From positions 181,013-209,423 of the forward strand of contig JH153545.1 of NCBI GenBank assembly GCA_000226015.1: DNA of 28,411 nucleotides. Direction: 5' to 3'. The notes beneath the pieces are model-generated. The model made no database searches, was not told the origin of the DNA, and worked only from the letters and a program-made list of their open reading frames with translations. A program made the translations under genes and the position numbers. This document shows, piece by piece, positions 19,808 through 28,411 of this stretch. Every line of letters starts with the position of its first letter. Positions within the stretch are counted from its first letter, which is position 1. The stretch comes from Mnemiopsis leidyi. Taxonomy: Eukaryota > Ctenophora > Tentaculata > Lobata > Bolinopsidae.

Positions 19808-22800
19808 CTGAGGAGATTAGGTGGTGAGAAAGTGACGTGCCAGAAAACGCGTTGTGAGAAAGTGACGAGCCAGAAAACACGTGGTGAGAAAGTGACGAGC
19901 TAGAAAACACGTGGTGAGAAAGTGACGAGCTAGAAAACACGTGATGAAAAGGGACGGGCTTGAAAACATGCAGTGAGAAAGTGACGCACTGACGCGCTAG
20001 AAAACACGTGGTGAGAAAGTGACGAGCTAGAAAACACGTGGTGAGAAAGTGACGAGCCAGAAAACACGCAGTGAGAAATTGACGAGCCAGAAAGCGCGTG
20101 TTGAGAAAGTGACGAGCCAGAAAGCGCCGGGTGAGAAAGTGACGAGCTTGAAAACACGTGGTGAGAAAGTGACGAGCTAGAAAAGACGTGGTGAGAAAGT
20201 GACAAACTAGAAAACACGTGGTTATAAAAGGACCATTTTAGAGTTTTTAGACAGAACGCAATCGGAAAATAAAAATAAATTTACCTTTTTCTGCTTCGTT
20301 TTTACTTCCACTCTTGCTGTTCCTTTTCTTTCCCTTCTTTTCAGGCTCATCATTTCTGAACAAAGGAATTTATAAGCGACAACTTTAGCACAAATTAAAA
20401 TCTACGAATTCAAAATAATTTTCTTTTCGTGTGAATGTTACGTTCAGGTAACATTGAGGTAACATTTTGAGGATAACATTGAGGTAACATTAAGTAAACA
20501 TTGAGGTAACATCACACACATCGCAGGGATTTGACATACCTGAAGGAGTCTAAGACTCGATTGAAGAAAATTTTCTCAATGTCAAAAATAGTGTTATGAA
20601 TCATATTCTTCTGTTTCGGTGTCAACTGAAATGGACAGATGTATTTGATCTTGAGTCTTGACTAGAACTAGCCAATAAAGTTATGCCTGTAATACCGTCA
20701 AGAGTGAATACTGTCAAGAATGAAAAATTTCCCATTTATCTATTTCTGTAGCAAGAAAAATGCCAACAGCAAAGATATGAAATCCTAAAATCGAACAAAA
20801 TTGAAAAAAAACGAGCGAACAAACCCAAAACAAAGAAACGCACAAACCGTTTCTTTAGAGTGGTGTACGACTGCTAGGCAGGATCCCACCTTCACATTAC
20901 TTCCAATTTCAACAGCTATCTCGACCCCCTGTCCACCGTTACCGTAACCTCCGAGGTTGTTTGCCACAAATCGTTCCAGTAGGTCCAGTCTTATGTCTCG
21001 CACTATCCCTGTTTGGCGACCTAATAACATTTATAGTGGGAAACAGTTTTCAGGGACAACTACAGTTCATGGAGGGAAACAGTTTTCAGGGACAACTACA
21101 GTTCATGGAGGGAAACAGTTTTCAGGGACAACTACAGTTCATGGAGGGAAACAGTTTTCAGGGACAACTACAGTTCATGGAGGTAAAAAGTTTTCAGGGA
21201 CAACTACAGTTCATGGAGGTAAACAGTTTTCAGAATCAACTACATTTTATAGAGGGAAACAGTTTTGAGGGACAACCCCTGTCTAGTGTTCATAGCTCTA
21301 CAGAGAGAAACAGTTGTGGCGAACACAACAGGGACGGAATAAAACCACTACCCACCGGGGAATTTAGCTTCGATCTTGGTCTGGTGGGGAGCAGCAGGGA
21401 GAACATCCTCGAACTTTCTCTCTCTGAGTTTGTCAGTCGTGTCACGTGACACTCCTTGAGCTTCCAACATTTCCAGGAACTTGGAGAGAGCTTGCCCGCT
21501 AGCCAGGACGTCTAGTGCCTGGTGTAATGTTCTGTCAGGAATCAGCTGAGTGGAGTTAACGCGCATCTCCGTATAAGGAGCGGCTGAGTACAATAGAATG
21601 GTGCTTTAAATTTTGAACTAATTCAAAACATGATATAGATTCACATTCATATTCGGCAGCTTTAAACCCTATCCTAAGGGGTCGTTTAAATAAATTACCT
21701 CATCAAAATTTTGACAATTTTTGCCCCCCTCTCGTAATCATGGCATAACCCCCACCCCTTTCTGACCGACAAATTTTAGAGAAGAGTAGTAGTGATTGAT
21801 TTATTGACCAAATAAGGGAATTTTAAAACAAATTGTGGAGATTTTCGGGATCATTTAAACCCCCCTCACCTACATGATTACGTTATTGGTCAACGACCTC
21901 TTAAAAAGGGATAAAACAAGGCAGATTAAGAAAAAGGTGCTAAACAAACCATATTTTGTCCATCTTTGATGGACTCGACTTTGCCAGTCATCTGCAACAG
22001 ATGAGCACACTGAAGAGAGATTGTATCCACAATATCAGACGATCCTTCACCTAGGCAGGGATTTACATTTTTTTCTAATTAGTCAGGCATGCGATTATGC
22101 AAATGGAATGTTAAATGTTAGTGTAGCCTCATGTGGTCATCGTATAATAATGGTAAACTGTATCCATTAAACTATATGGTGATTTTACCGTGTTTGTTAC
22201 TTGCTGAACAAACCACCGAAAAGGCAAACAAACTTACAACCGAAGAACAGACAAAGAAACTCACCCACAAACAGACAAACAAACTTACAAATGAATAACA
22301 GACAAACAAACTTACCCCCAAACAGACAAACAAACTTACCCCCCTTACCCCAGACAATCAAACAAACTTACCCCCAAACAGACAAACAAACTTACCCCCA
22401 AACAGACAAACAAACTTACCCCCAAACAGACAAACAAACAGAAAAACAAACTTACCACCGAGTACATTAACAACATCTCTAACTTCAAGAGGAAATCCCA
22501 TCATTCTGGAATAGGGGACTGTCGCGTCACTGACGTGTACTCTACACTTAATATCCAGCTGAAAAGTTTTTTTTCATGAAAATTCGACATAATTGGAAAT
22601 AGGAGGGGGGGGTTAATTTGTGACCATTTGGCCAACGCCTGCGTGTCATGGTCAAATAGTGTAATGTTTTTTCCGTGACTATGGTCAAAGGTTCTAAATT
22701 TCAAGGTCAAAGTTGTTACCATGACCAAGACCAACATCCAAAATTGTCCATCGTCAAGTGATAAATACAAACTGTTACCGCGAAATTTAACCATAAAATA

Positions 22801-24667
22801 TCCATTTTGATCATAACAATTTGGGAAATTCTGGGTTGTAGGCTGTAGCGCTGATGGCAATGGTCTGATTTTTTGACCATTGACCAGAGATCAAATTTCA
22901 GGGAGTCATGGTCATGAGCCTACAGCCCCCCACCCCCCCCCCCACTGGTTGGTGAATGATAACGGGTACATGCTTTACTGAAGTACAGATACTTTAAGAA
23001 AATAAATAAATACGGTAAATAACTGTCATACCGATTTAGTAATGTTTGTAATGTCTCTAGCACGCTGGAATGCAGGGTCTCCTCTTCCCTTTCCTACACA
23101 CCCAACATCTCCAAAACAGTGCTTTATACCACAGGCAGCTAACTAATGATAAATATGTTATAGTGAATATTTTGATATTTGTTATGGTGAATACTTTATT
23201 TAAGTGAAAATACTTTAACAGATTGAATACTTTAGCAAATTGAATACTCCAGCAGAGCAAGGCAAGTACCTTTTACCAAGAAATTGCCTGGTTGATACAC
23301 TTACCAAACTAAACTGTCGAGCAAGATCTAACTGGTTGCTCTTCAACGTTTCCACAGACTTCAAGATTGTGCTCATCTTACTCTCCACTAGATTCAGATC
23401 CTGAAATTATACAATAGTCGGAGAGCATATTAAGCATAACATAGTAAGTATTGCATAGTTAGCATAGCATAGTGGAATTTCATTCATGCCAATCATTTAT
23501 TTGAACACCTTGGTGACAATTTGGTGTGGATACCAATGATTTTCGGTTCTAACTTGCTTTGACTGTACCGGCACACAACTAGGGTAGCCGGCAATATGAA
23601 GTATATCTATCTGTGTAAACTGATTAATGGCAAAGGTAACTGCCAGTTCTACATTGTACCTAAGAATTTACATATCAAACGGCCGCAAACTGGGAAATAA
23701 AATACCTGAGAATATCCGGCGAAACATCCGACTTTTTCCAACATAGAGTTCATGTCCTCGAGTTTGAGTTCCGGGTTAAATCCAGGGATACACTTTAACT
23801 TTTCTAGTGACACGTTGTTCCCCACTGTTTTGTTAAAATGTTTAGTTGGAAATTGGTATCGTTCATTAGAACTTAAGCCACTTTAAATTACGTTTTCTCA
23901 AAAAAAAGTTTTAGTAATGAAAAATTACAATTTTAGTTAGTAGGACTCATTATATTAAAAAACATTAGCGAAGAAAGTAAAAACAAATAACAGAATATAA
24001 CCAACAATATAACCAATTTCAAACCAGCTAACCTTGAATGGCGGGAACAGCAAACCCGAGGGTAGCCAAAAGAGGAACCGCCACCAAACATCTGGAGTCT
24101 CCTGCAACATCAGAGCCGAGATAACACACCACATTCCAATCTTCCTTTGTTTCAAGTCGTCTACTCTCCCCCAACATGGCTTTAGCCAGTTTGGCTGTCT
24201 CGGCTGAGGAGGTGAAAAGTTAGACTGTGGAGGTAGAAGCGAACCCTGTGTTTCAGTGATGCAGGATATGATTATTGATTATTATGTGTCTGGAGTTCTC
24301 CCGTTTTTACTAACGGGCTCCTTTAATGGAATGACGTTAAGGTTGAATTTTGTAAAGAACTTTTTGATTACTTATAAAATTAATCTTATCATTGATATTG
24401 TTTCATAAAAAAGATATAAGGACAAAAAGGAGTTTATTTACGTATGAAGCCTTATGATGGCAAGTGCAACTTACAAAATTTCAGTGGCTTCTCATGAACG
24501 GAGCACAACCATGCACACAATTGGAAATCGTTGACCACCCCATTAGCGATAGCATTTACGAAAGATTTTATCTCCTTTTCTTGCTTTTCTCTGTGTACCC
24601 TCATAAAGTACTTGAAATCAAATGCCTGCTCGGTTTTCACTTCGGTTTCTGGTTTTTCTGATGCCAT
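19706..24667 (-). CDS. TYMP: Thymidine phosphorylase-family gene, 12 exons, probable pseudoenzyme
   Basis: Exons by position: 24475-24667, 24033-24203, 23706-23824, 23305-23400, 23032-23142, 22456-22558, 21950-22050, 21356-21545, 20848-21020, 20540-20625, 20285-20355, 19706-19807. All have GT-AG borders and every junction keeps frame (about 505 residues). Family matches: IKSFVNAIANGVVNDFQLCA (N-terminal helical region), ETAKLAKAM, EKLKCIPGFNPEL (family LDKLESIPGFN), LEKVGCFAG, ALDVLASGQALSKFLEMLEA, and GIVRDIRLDLLERF with a GGYGNGGQGVE turn (C-terminal domain). Active enzymes split thymidine with phosphate using a KHSTGGVGDK loop; here the equivalent stretch is YLGSDVAGDS. The GRGLGHTGGT loop is shortened to VGNN, and the RDVTATVDSxPLI pyrimidine site is not conserved. 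So the fold is kept but catalysis is probably lost. Exons 10-12 add a charged tail (EKKGKKRNSKSGSK, then EVKEEEKDG). The final exon is uncertain: exon 12 may read through to a stop at 19560 or splice on. Confidence 0.87.
19816..20222. repeat. 30-bp minisatellite, about 13 copies, with E-box palindromes
   Basis: The unit is GTGGTGAGAAAGTGACGAGC followed by TAGAAAACAC. Seven junctions read CACGTG. It begins within 10 bp of the exon 12 acceptor and fills most of intron 11. Because 30 is a multiple of three, the minus strand is open as FSSSSLSHHV decapeptides, which is not evidence for coding. Confidence 0.93.
20441..20512. repeat. GAGGTAACATT short tandem repeat
   Basis: About six imperfect units of 11-15 bp, located 28 bp from the donor of TYMP-like exon 10. 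Confidence 0.75.
20848..21020 (-). CDS. TYMP: TYMP-like exon 9, C-terminal domain
   Basis: It encodes GIVRDIRLDLLERFVANN, GGYGNGGQGVEIAVEIGS and VGSCLAVVHHS, matching the alpha/beta C-terminal domain of pyrimidine nucleoside phosphorylases (GxV, LGAGR, LxxGxxV, LxxVH). The usual LGAGR is LGGYG. The 36-bp minisatellite starts about 17 bp upstream of its acceptor. Confidence 0.85.
21038..21280. repeat. 36-bp minisatellite, about 6.7 copies
   Basis: The unit is GGGAAACAGTTTTCAGGGAC then AACTACAGTTCATGGA, with starts at 21038, 21074 and every 36 bp to 21254. It fills most of intron 8, beside the acceptor of exon 9. It gives a spurious open frame on plus (GGKQFSGTTTVH). Confidence 0.93.
21356..21545 (-). 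CDS. TYMP: TYMP-like exon 8
   Basis: It reads LIPDRTLHQALDVLASGQAL and onward, matching the family's AALxDGxALxxFxxML segment. The acceptor at 21546-21548 keeps phase 0 from exon 7. Another CAG at 21584-21586 would give a different phase and is disfavoured. The donor is CCCCG/GTGGGT in phase 1. Confidence 0.8.
21675..21903. mobile_element. Possible MITE with AAGGGGTCGTT-type ends
   Basis: The left end TAAGGGGTCGTTTAAATAAA and the right end (read inverted) TAAGAGGTCGTTGACCAATA are similar. C-rich blocks CCCCCCTC and a GTAATCATG / CATGATTAC pair lie inside symmetrically. It lies in intron 7 of the TYMP-like gene. The resemblance to a widespread invertebrate MITE type is from memory. Confidence 0.45.
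22230..22460. repeat. ACAAACTTACCCCCAAACAG minisatellite carrying eight GTAAGT donors
   Basis: Units of 20-24 bp. On the minus strand each reads GTAAGTTTGTTTG, preceded by a G-rich run. The unit at 22456 is the real donor of TYMP-like exon 6; seven more copies of GTAAGT lie downstream in intron 6. Confidence 0.9.
22604..22943. repeat. Intron 5 with ATGGTCA words and G/C homopolymer runs
   Basis: Several ATGGTCA or TGACCAT words occur in both orientations. There is a G8 run near 22606 and a C-rich run at 22924-22943, opposite in sense. It may be a degraded inverted repeat. No coding content. Confidence 0.4.
23706..23824 (-). CDS. TYMP: TYMP-like exon 3
   Basis: The acceptor is AAACAG before 23824 and the donor TCTCAG/GTATTT. 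It reads EKLKCIPGFNPELKLEDM, the most conserved family landmark in the gene. The glycine-rich loop before it is several residues shorter than in active enzymes. Confidence 0.85.
24033..24203 (-). CDS. TYMP: TYMP-like exon 2, degenerate phosphate-binding loop
   Basis: The acceptor is CTCCTCAG before 24203. The other nearby CAG would create an immediate stop. It encodes ETAKLAKAMLGESRRLE, then NVVCYLGSDVAGDS in place of the KHSTGGVGDK loop, then CLVAVPLLATLGFAVPAI, matching the helix after the loop in active enzymes. Confidence 0.85.
24475..24667 (-). CDS. TYMP: TYMP-like exon 1 (start codon)
   Basis: The ATG lies in an ideal context (GCCATGG). Residues 1-20 are acidic with no mitochondrial or secretory signal, so the product is probably cytosolic or nuclear. 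It ends AAATTTT/GTAAGT in phase 1. The T left over joins CC of exon 2 to give serine, producing KPLKFSETAKLAKAM, as expected for the family's helix preceding the phosphate loop. Confidence 0.85.
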
Positions 24668-25383
24668 GGCCCTAAGGTAGTGTTCGATGAGAAAATTATA
24701 AAATGTCATGATGGTCAAATTTAGCCAGGATCTTTTTATTGTTAAAAAAAACTAAAGAAGAACTTAAAACCACACAAAACTTATCAACACCTCCTAGCCA
24801 TCATATTCTTCCTCGAAAAAAAAACGAAAAAAGAGGCACCATGTACGCCAAATTTGTACAACATTTTCAGTGTTTGAAGAACAAGCACGGTTCAAACAAT
24901 CCAACCCACTTGAAGAGTTTTTTTTCAGTTTCAAATTAATGACAGACGGGCGATTCAAAAATAGTTATGAATGGAAATAATTTTCATGAACCTATTACCA
25001 TTTTCTTGGCAATGTTGTAAAAAACCCTACTAACATTTAATATGAATACAACTTGTTGTAAGATCTTGACACTTTTGGACCATTAGTTTCCATGCGAATT
25101 CTTGTGCTGTGCTTTATAACTAATCTATAATTGCAGTGCACATTGCACAAGCTTGCAAGCATATTTTGTTTGAAGATGTTAAGCAATCCTCGTTGTATTA
25201 TCATTAATATAACGTGAGATTATAAAAAATTGATAATTAAGATACATCAACAGTATGATGGTGGACAAAACTATCGCAATCTAAACATTGGCAAGAAACA
25301 AAGCGACATGACTGTTGAGAATTTACTTCTGACTGAAACTGGGGTTCGTTTTGATAGAAAACATACTCTTTGGTGAAATGAAC
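24668..25383. other. Intergenic space between the TUT-like and TYMP-like genes
   Basis: AT-rich, with no coding exon supported. It holds the 3' region of the upstream gene (exact end not found; one minus-strand AATAAA near 24735) and presumably the promoter of the TYMP-like gene. No TATA box is evident near 24667. Confidence 0.45.
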
Positions 25384-25409
25384 TCAAACCACATGATTTT
25401 CCTGCATCA
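25384..25409 (-). CDS. Possible terminal exon of the TUT-like gene
   Basis: The acceptor TTGTTCACAG precedes 25409. Joined in phase 1 to the exon at 25555 it reads LMQENHVV and stops at TGA (25384-25386). It is short, so confidence is low. The alternative is read-through of the previous exon to a stop at 25271. Confidence 0.3.
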
Positions 25410-25554
25410 CTGTGAACAAAGGATCTCTTGAAATTGTAAAATACTGGTTTAAAATGATTCAAATGAGTCCTCATGTAATTGTCAAAATACTTGCGAGTTA
25501 AAATTGATATCAAAGAAAAATGAGAAGTGTTAAGGTTAAATTGTAAAGTCTTAC

Positions 25555-25953
25555 ATTTGATATTAACCATTTGCTTTTTTGGACGGCTCTTCGGAGTTGG
25601 CAGAGTTTCTTTTTCAGGCATTTCAATTTCTTTCATCATGTCTTCAAGAAGATAAGGATCGTTCTGCAGAAAAACTTCCCCTTCAGGAACAATAACAGCT
25701 TCTTGACCATGTCCCCGTGGCACTGGAGTTTCTGCTTTCTTAAATTTGTTTTTTCTCCTATTCTTTTTGGATGTATCATTCTTACCAGTGGCTTGCATGC
25801 TGGTATGAGAGGATTCCACAGCTGGATCCAGAGGTGCAGCATCAGACACTTGGTTTAAATTTTCGCCAGTTATTGCAGATGATGCACCTTTATCTCTTGG
25901 TCTATTCTGACGTTTTCTGTCCCGTGGCGGCTTAGCATTTTCTTTGTCAGGAT
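25555..25953 (-). CDS. TUT-like gene exon 2, basic tail
   Basis: The acceptor CTGTCTTAG precedes 25953 in phase 1: the G left by exon 1 plus AT gives aspartate, then PDKENAKPPRDRKRQNRPRD. The exon is rich in lysine, arginine, glutamate and proline, with KKNRRKNKFKK as a likely nuclear localisation or RNA-contact stretch. The donor is AAAT/GTAAGA, phase 1. No folded domain; a disordered C-terminal extension after the catalytic core. Confidence 0.75.
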
Positions 25954-26367
25954 CTAAGACAGAAACTGCTCAGTTTTATTCACATAGGGAAAAATCATGG
26001 GAAAGTGGGCTGTTGGGAATGATTAAAGAAGAAATGGCCACGAACTTACTAGTGAGTCAATTCATGTATCTAAGTTTGAATAGAGAATAGTATTTCTGAG
26101 GAGGTGTCTCAAATATCAAACCTCATTTCTCCAAATGTAGTTCTCCTACCTTTGTTTGCAGGTCATGTTATATCTGTTTGACTATGTGAGAAATTTAAAG
26201 TAGGCCTAGGGCCAATAATTTTTGAGAAAAAAGGTTTGAAAATTTCTGACAGCTCCCAAAAATTATGTTCTCTATAAGATATTACATCTTTAAATCTAAT
26301 TTCAATTAAATTACCAGTTGATACAATAAATTAGTTTACACTATGTATATTTTTATAGCATTAGGCT

Positions 26368-26409
26368 TTTACTTACCACATCATGGAATTTACTTACCAC
26401 ATAATGGAT
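26368..26409. repeat. 21-bp tandem duplication of a splice donor
   Basis: Copies at 26368-26388 and 26389-26409 differ at one base. Each contains the end of the exon and GTAAGT on the minus strand. Using the second donor would run into an in-frame TAA, so the first is likely the functional one. Confidence 0.85.
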
Positions 26410-27457
26410 GAAGCTTTGGAGCCTGGCGTTGTGAAAGTCCCTGTTCACCCAATTCATTAATAAAAGCCATGAGTTGTGATTCATTCATCTTGTGATTTGA
26501 CAACGTGCATAATAAGTGGTAATAAAACAACTTGAGCTCATATACTCGCTTTGCTGACATACTTTTTCCAAGGTTCTTTTCGATAATAGGATCTTCCAAA
26601 GTAAAAATAGATGGATCTGATTTGGGAATAGACTTGATTTTCTTGACATCAAAGTCCCTGATGTCAATGGCATATGCAGAACTCTCTAACTCACAAGCAT
26701 AGAACCGCAGAAAATCGAGAAAAATTTCAGCCTCAGATGCTCCAATAACTTCTTCTTTATTGATATATGGGGGTCTTACAAGTACATGACTTATCTTATG
26801 TCTTCCATGGAGCAGGAAGTAGATAAACATAATAATATGAGCATAAGAAGACAGCCCACCAACCTTTGCACTGCCCAATGAAGGTTCTTTAGATAGGACA
26901 TACTTGATGAATCGCCCAACAGAAGCAACCTTAACATTCTTCTGAGCATATGCATTTAGCAATGCAGAATTTTCAAGCACATCTTGCCTAGGATCATAGT
27001 TTGAAGAAAATGTTATATCCAGGTCCATTCCATTTCTTTTGTGTTTTACAGTCAAAATTGGATGATTTCCACGCCTCACAAAATTTGTCAACTTAAATGG
27101 AGAAACTTTTCTTTTCATTGAATTTAAGAGTGGGTTATAATAGCTGTTTTTTCGGCTTAAATCGAAATTAGACATGACAAAACAGTCAACATCAGAGGTT
27201 TTTGTCCCAAATCCATTAATGCATGATCCAAAGATGTAAACATTAGCAGCAGCTCCATAGGTATTGAAACAAATTTCTTTCAAATCATCAACAGCTTCGT
27301 TTCTTCGTTGATTAAATGCTTCATCTTGAGCTGAATTCTCATTATAACAGTTAATGACCTCTGTCAATGTCTGTAAAGCTAATGCATTCCTTTTTGGGAT
27401 CTCATCAACATCAAAATAAATCTTCCCATTTTTCTTGAATTTGTTCTCCAGCATAAC
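26398..27457 (-). CDS. Cid1/TUT-like terminal nucleotidyltransferase, catalytic exon
   Basis: One 1060-nt exon encodes about 352 residues (from the ATG at 27454) of a non-canonical poly(A)/poly(U) polymerase, which adds nucleotides to RNA 3' ends. The catalytic signature is complete: FGSCINGFGTKTSDVD, with GS at 76-77 and aspartates D88 and D90, plus the third aspartate D146 in DLDITFSS. Then come GGLSSYAHIIMFIYFLLHG (central helix), a PAP-associated region with FLDFLRFYACE, and LEDPIIEKNLG near residue 290, as in Cid1, TUT and GLD-2 relatives. UTP or ATP preference cannot be told. An acceptor (TATCTGTAG) sits 3 bases before the ATG, so there is at least one more upstream exon, either 5' untranslated or coding. 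The exon ends in phase 1 (TTATGTG/GTAAGT). Confidence 0.92.
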
Positions 27458-27855
27458 CTACAGATAAGAAATAGTTTGATCAGACTTCAATTCAAATTTG
27501 AACTGTTAAAACACTACAAATACAACCAATTTATTTAATGACAGGATAAATAACTGAAAGGCTCGATGTTAAAGTGATTTATGTGGGTCCCAATCCTCAC
27601 CAACATTACATGTTCCTGGATTCTTAAAGTTTCTTTTCATAACAACAACTGTGCCTTTATTGACTAAGCAATAGATTATTATGGGTACTATATTATGGGT
27701 ACTAAATATATATCTGAGTGTACGCATCTAATGCAATTTACACAATAGAACAAAAAATAGGTTAAACTGCCTAACTGCTTGGTTCAATAAATACTCAATA
27801 GAAGTGTTTATTTCTTTGAATGACAAATTGTTGCTCAGGATTTGATCTTAATAAT
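27458..27855. other. Region upstream of the TUT-like catalytic exon
   Basis: An AT-rich intron (in the minus sense, upstream of the acceptor at 27458). I see no further exon here; the preceding exon probably lies outside the window. Confidence 0.4.
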
Positions 27856-27861
27856 AAAAGA

Positions 27862-28131
27862 GATGATGGTTTAGAGCTATCTACCCAAATCCCCTCTATA
27901 GGAGGTCAAGGGTTCAATTTCCAAGATACCCAATCCTAGATGAGTGAGCTCAGGGCATTTGCCTATGCAATCTTCTTCAGTTGACTCAGCCGAATGACCG
28001 GGAAACCGGGATTGAGGGTTAAATTAGGAGGGTCTCCGTTAAAAGATCTAGAATCTTCCAGGGGCCCCTTCAGTATAACTGTAAAAGCCTGGAGCTGGGT
28101 ACAGGTGTAACAAATACAAATACAAATACAA
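27862..28131 (+). mobile_element. tRNA-derived SINE with (ACAAAT)n tail
   Basis: The head resembles a tRNA: a box-A-like GGTTTAGAGCTATCTACC near 27869 and a box B, GGGTTCAATTTCC, at about 27910-27922, spaced as in a pol III promoter. A central body of about 170 bp (with ATGACCGGGAAACCGGGA) follows, and the 3' end is three to four ACAAAT units. The SINE family was not recognised. Confidence 0.75.
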
Positions 28132-28132
28132 T

Positions 28133-28399
28133 CTTGCCCACACCGGATTGTGGGGAAATGAAAAGGCAGACGAACTGGCAAAACTCGGCACCACCAGCAA
28201 CCTTATCCATAAACGACCTGTACCCCAGTCCCATATCAACAAATATATCAACATTAAAGTTATACAACTCAACAATGAGCACTGGACCAAAAATGGACCA
28301 AAACACACTAAAATGATCCTTGGCCGCAACTCAGGCAAGACGATCAATAACATCAACTCCTCCCTCATCAAACAACAGAAAAGACTACAGAATGGCTAG
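28133..28399 (+). pseudogene. LINE fragment: RNase H domain of a non-LTR retrotransposon ORF2
   Basis: Frame-open sequence reads LAHTGLWGNEKADELAKLGT, the RNase H motif with the active-site histidine and the GNExAD signature found in the C-terminal RNase H of I/Jockey-type LINEs. It stops at TAG 28397. No reverse transcriptase is present, so the copy is truncated. It begins right where the SINE's simple tail ends. Confidence 0.85.
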
Positions 28400-28411
28400 T
28401 CCAACTCATCA

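Noticed and set aside
19810-20217. Minus frames with FSSSSLSHH repeats
   Set aside because: Same artefact: a 30-bp intronic minisatellite between two phase-matched exons of the TYMP-like gene.
18271-20355. A fusion of the TYMP-like gene with the coiled-coil gene
   Set aside because: Exon 12 ends in phase 1 (or 0 at a later donor), while the frame at 18271-18380 needs phase 2 through the nearest acceptor. A good ATG and an upstream donor at 18770 favour a separate gene.
20957-21449. Plus frames of 103 and 162 codons (GGKQFSGTTTVH, GNSFQGQLQFM repeats)
   Set aside because: They arise from the 36-bp minisatellite and the antisense of TYMP-like exons 8 and 9.
24475-25555. TUT-like and TYMP-like exons in a single transcript
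   Set aside because: The phase-1 T left at 25555 gives a stop or wrong frame at each nearby AG upstream of 24667, and the TYMP-like ATG has an ideal initiation context.
27862-27935. A functional tRNA gene
   Set aside because: Box A and B are present but the acceptor and anticodon stems do not pair properly, and the sequence continues into a SINE body and tail.

Overview
This is an AT-rich piece of an animal genome, almost certainly an invertebrate. It has multi-exon genes with GT-AG introns, a 7TM receptor, AATAAA poly(A) signals, a tRNA-derived SINE, a LINE fragment and many minisatellites. The phylum cannot be fixed from the sequence. One 10-base N gap (17517-17526) shows it is a draft assembly.

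Layout. Three multi-exon genes run head to tail on the minus strand, in the order of transcription. (1) A Cid1/TUT-like nucleotidyltransferase gene lies at about 27457-25384, with one large catalytic exon. (2) A 12-exon thymidine phosphorylase (TYMP) family gene lies at 24667-19706. I rebuilt it from splice sites, and every internal junction keeps phase. The fold-level sequence is recognisable, but the phosphate- and pyrimidine-binding motifs are gone, so it looks like a pseudoenzyme. (3) A coiled-coil gene starts near 18770 and runs off the left end of the window. It has a short isoform with its own terminal exon and poly(A) signal (16997-16861) and a long isoform using exons out to position 9. 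A single-exon class A GPCR lies on the plus strand (8747-9778), inside an intron of the coiled-coil gene. Its 5' flank is five copies of a 71-bp tandem repeat.

The rest is intron or intergenic sequence filled with repeats: minisatellites of 16-71 bp, a MITE-like inverted repeat (13398-13593), nested inverted copies of non-autonomous elements (14.2-15.4 kb), a 173-bp repeat in both orientations (15.7-17.7 kb), and a tRNA-SINE followed by a LINE RNase H fragment at the right end.

The most unusual pattern is that tandem repeats repeatedly start at, or include, an exon's splice site. Examples are eight copies of the donor motif GTAAGT in one TYMP-like intron, a perfectly duplicated 57-bp acceptor plus exon start, a duplicated donor in the TUT gene, a 16-bp array against an acceptor, and arrays on both sides of TYMP-like exon 12. 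This may reflect recurrent tandem duplication at exon boundaries, with effects on alternative splicing or intron birth.
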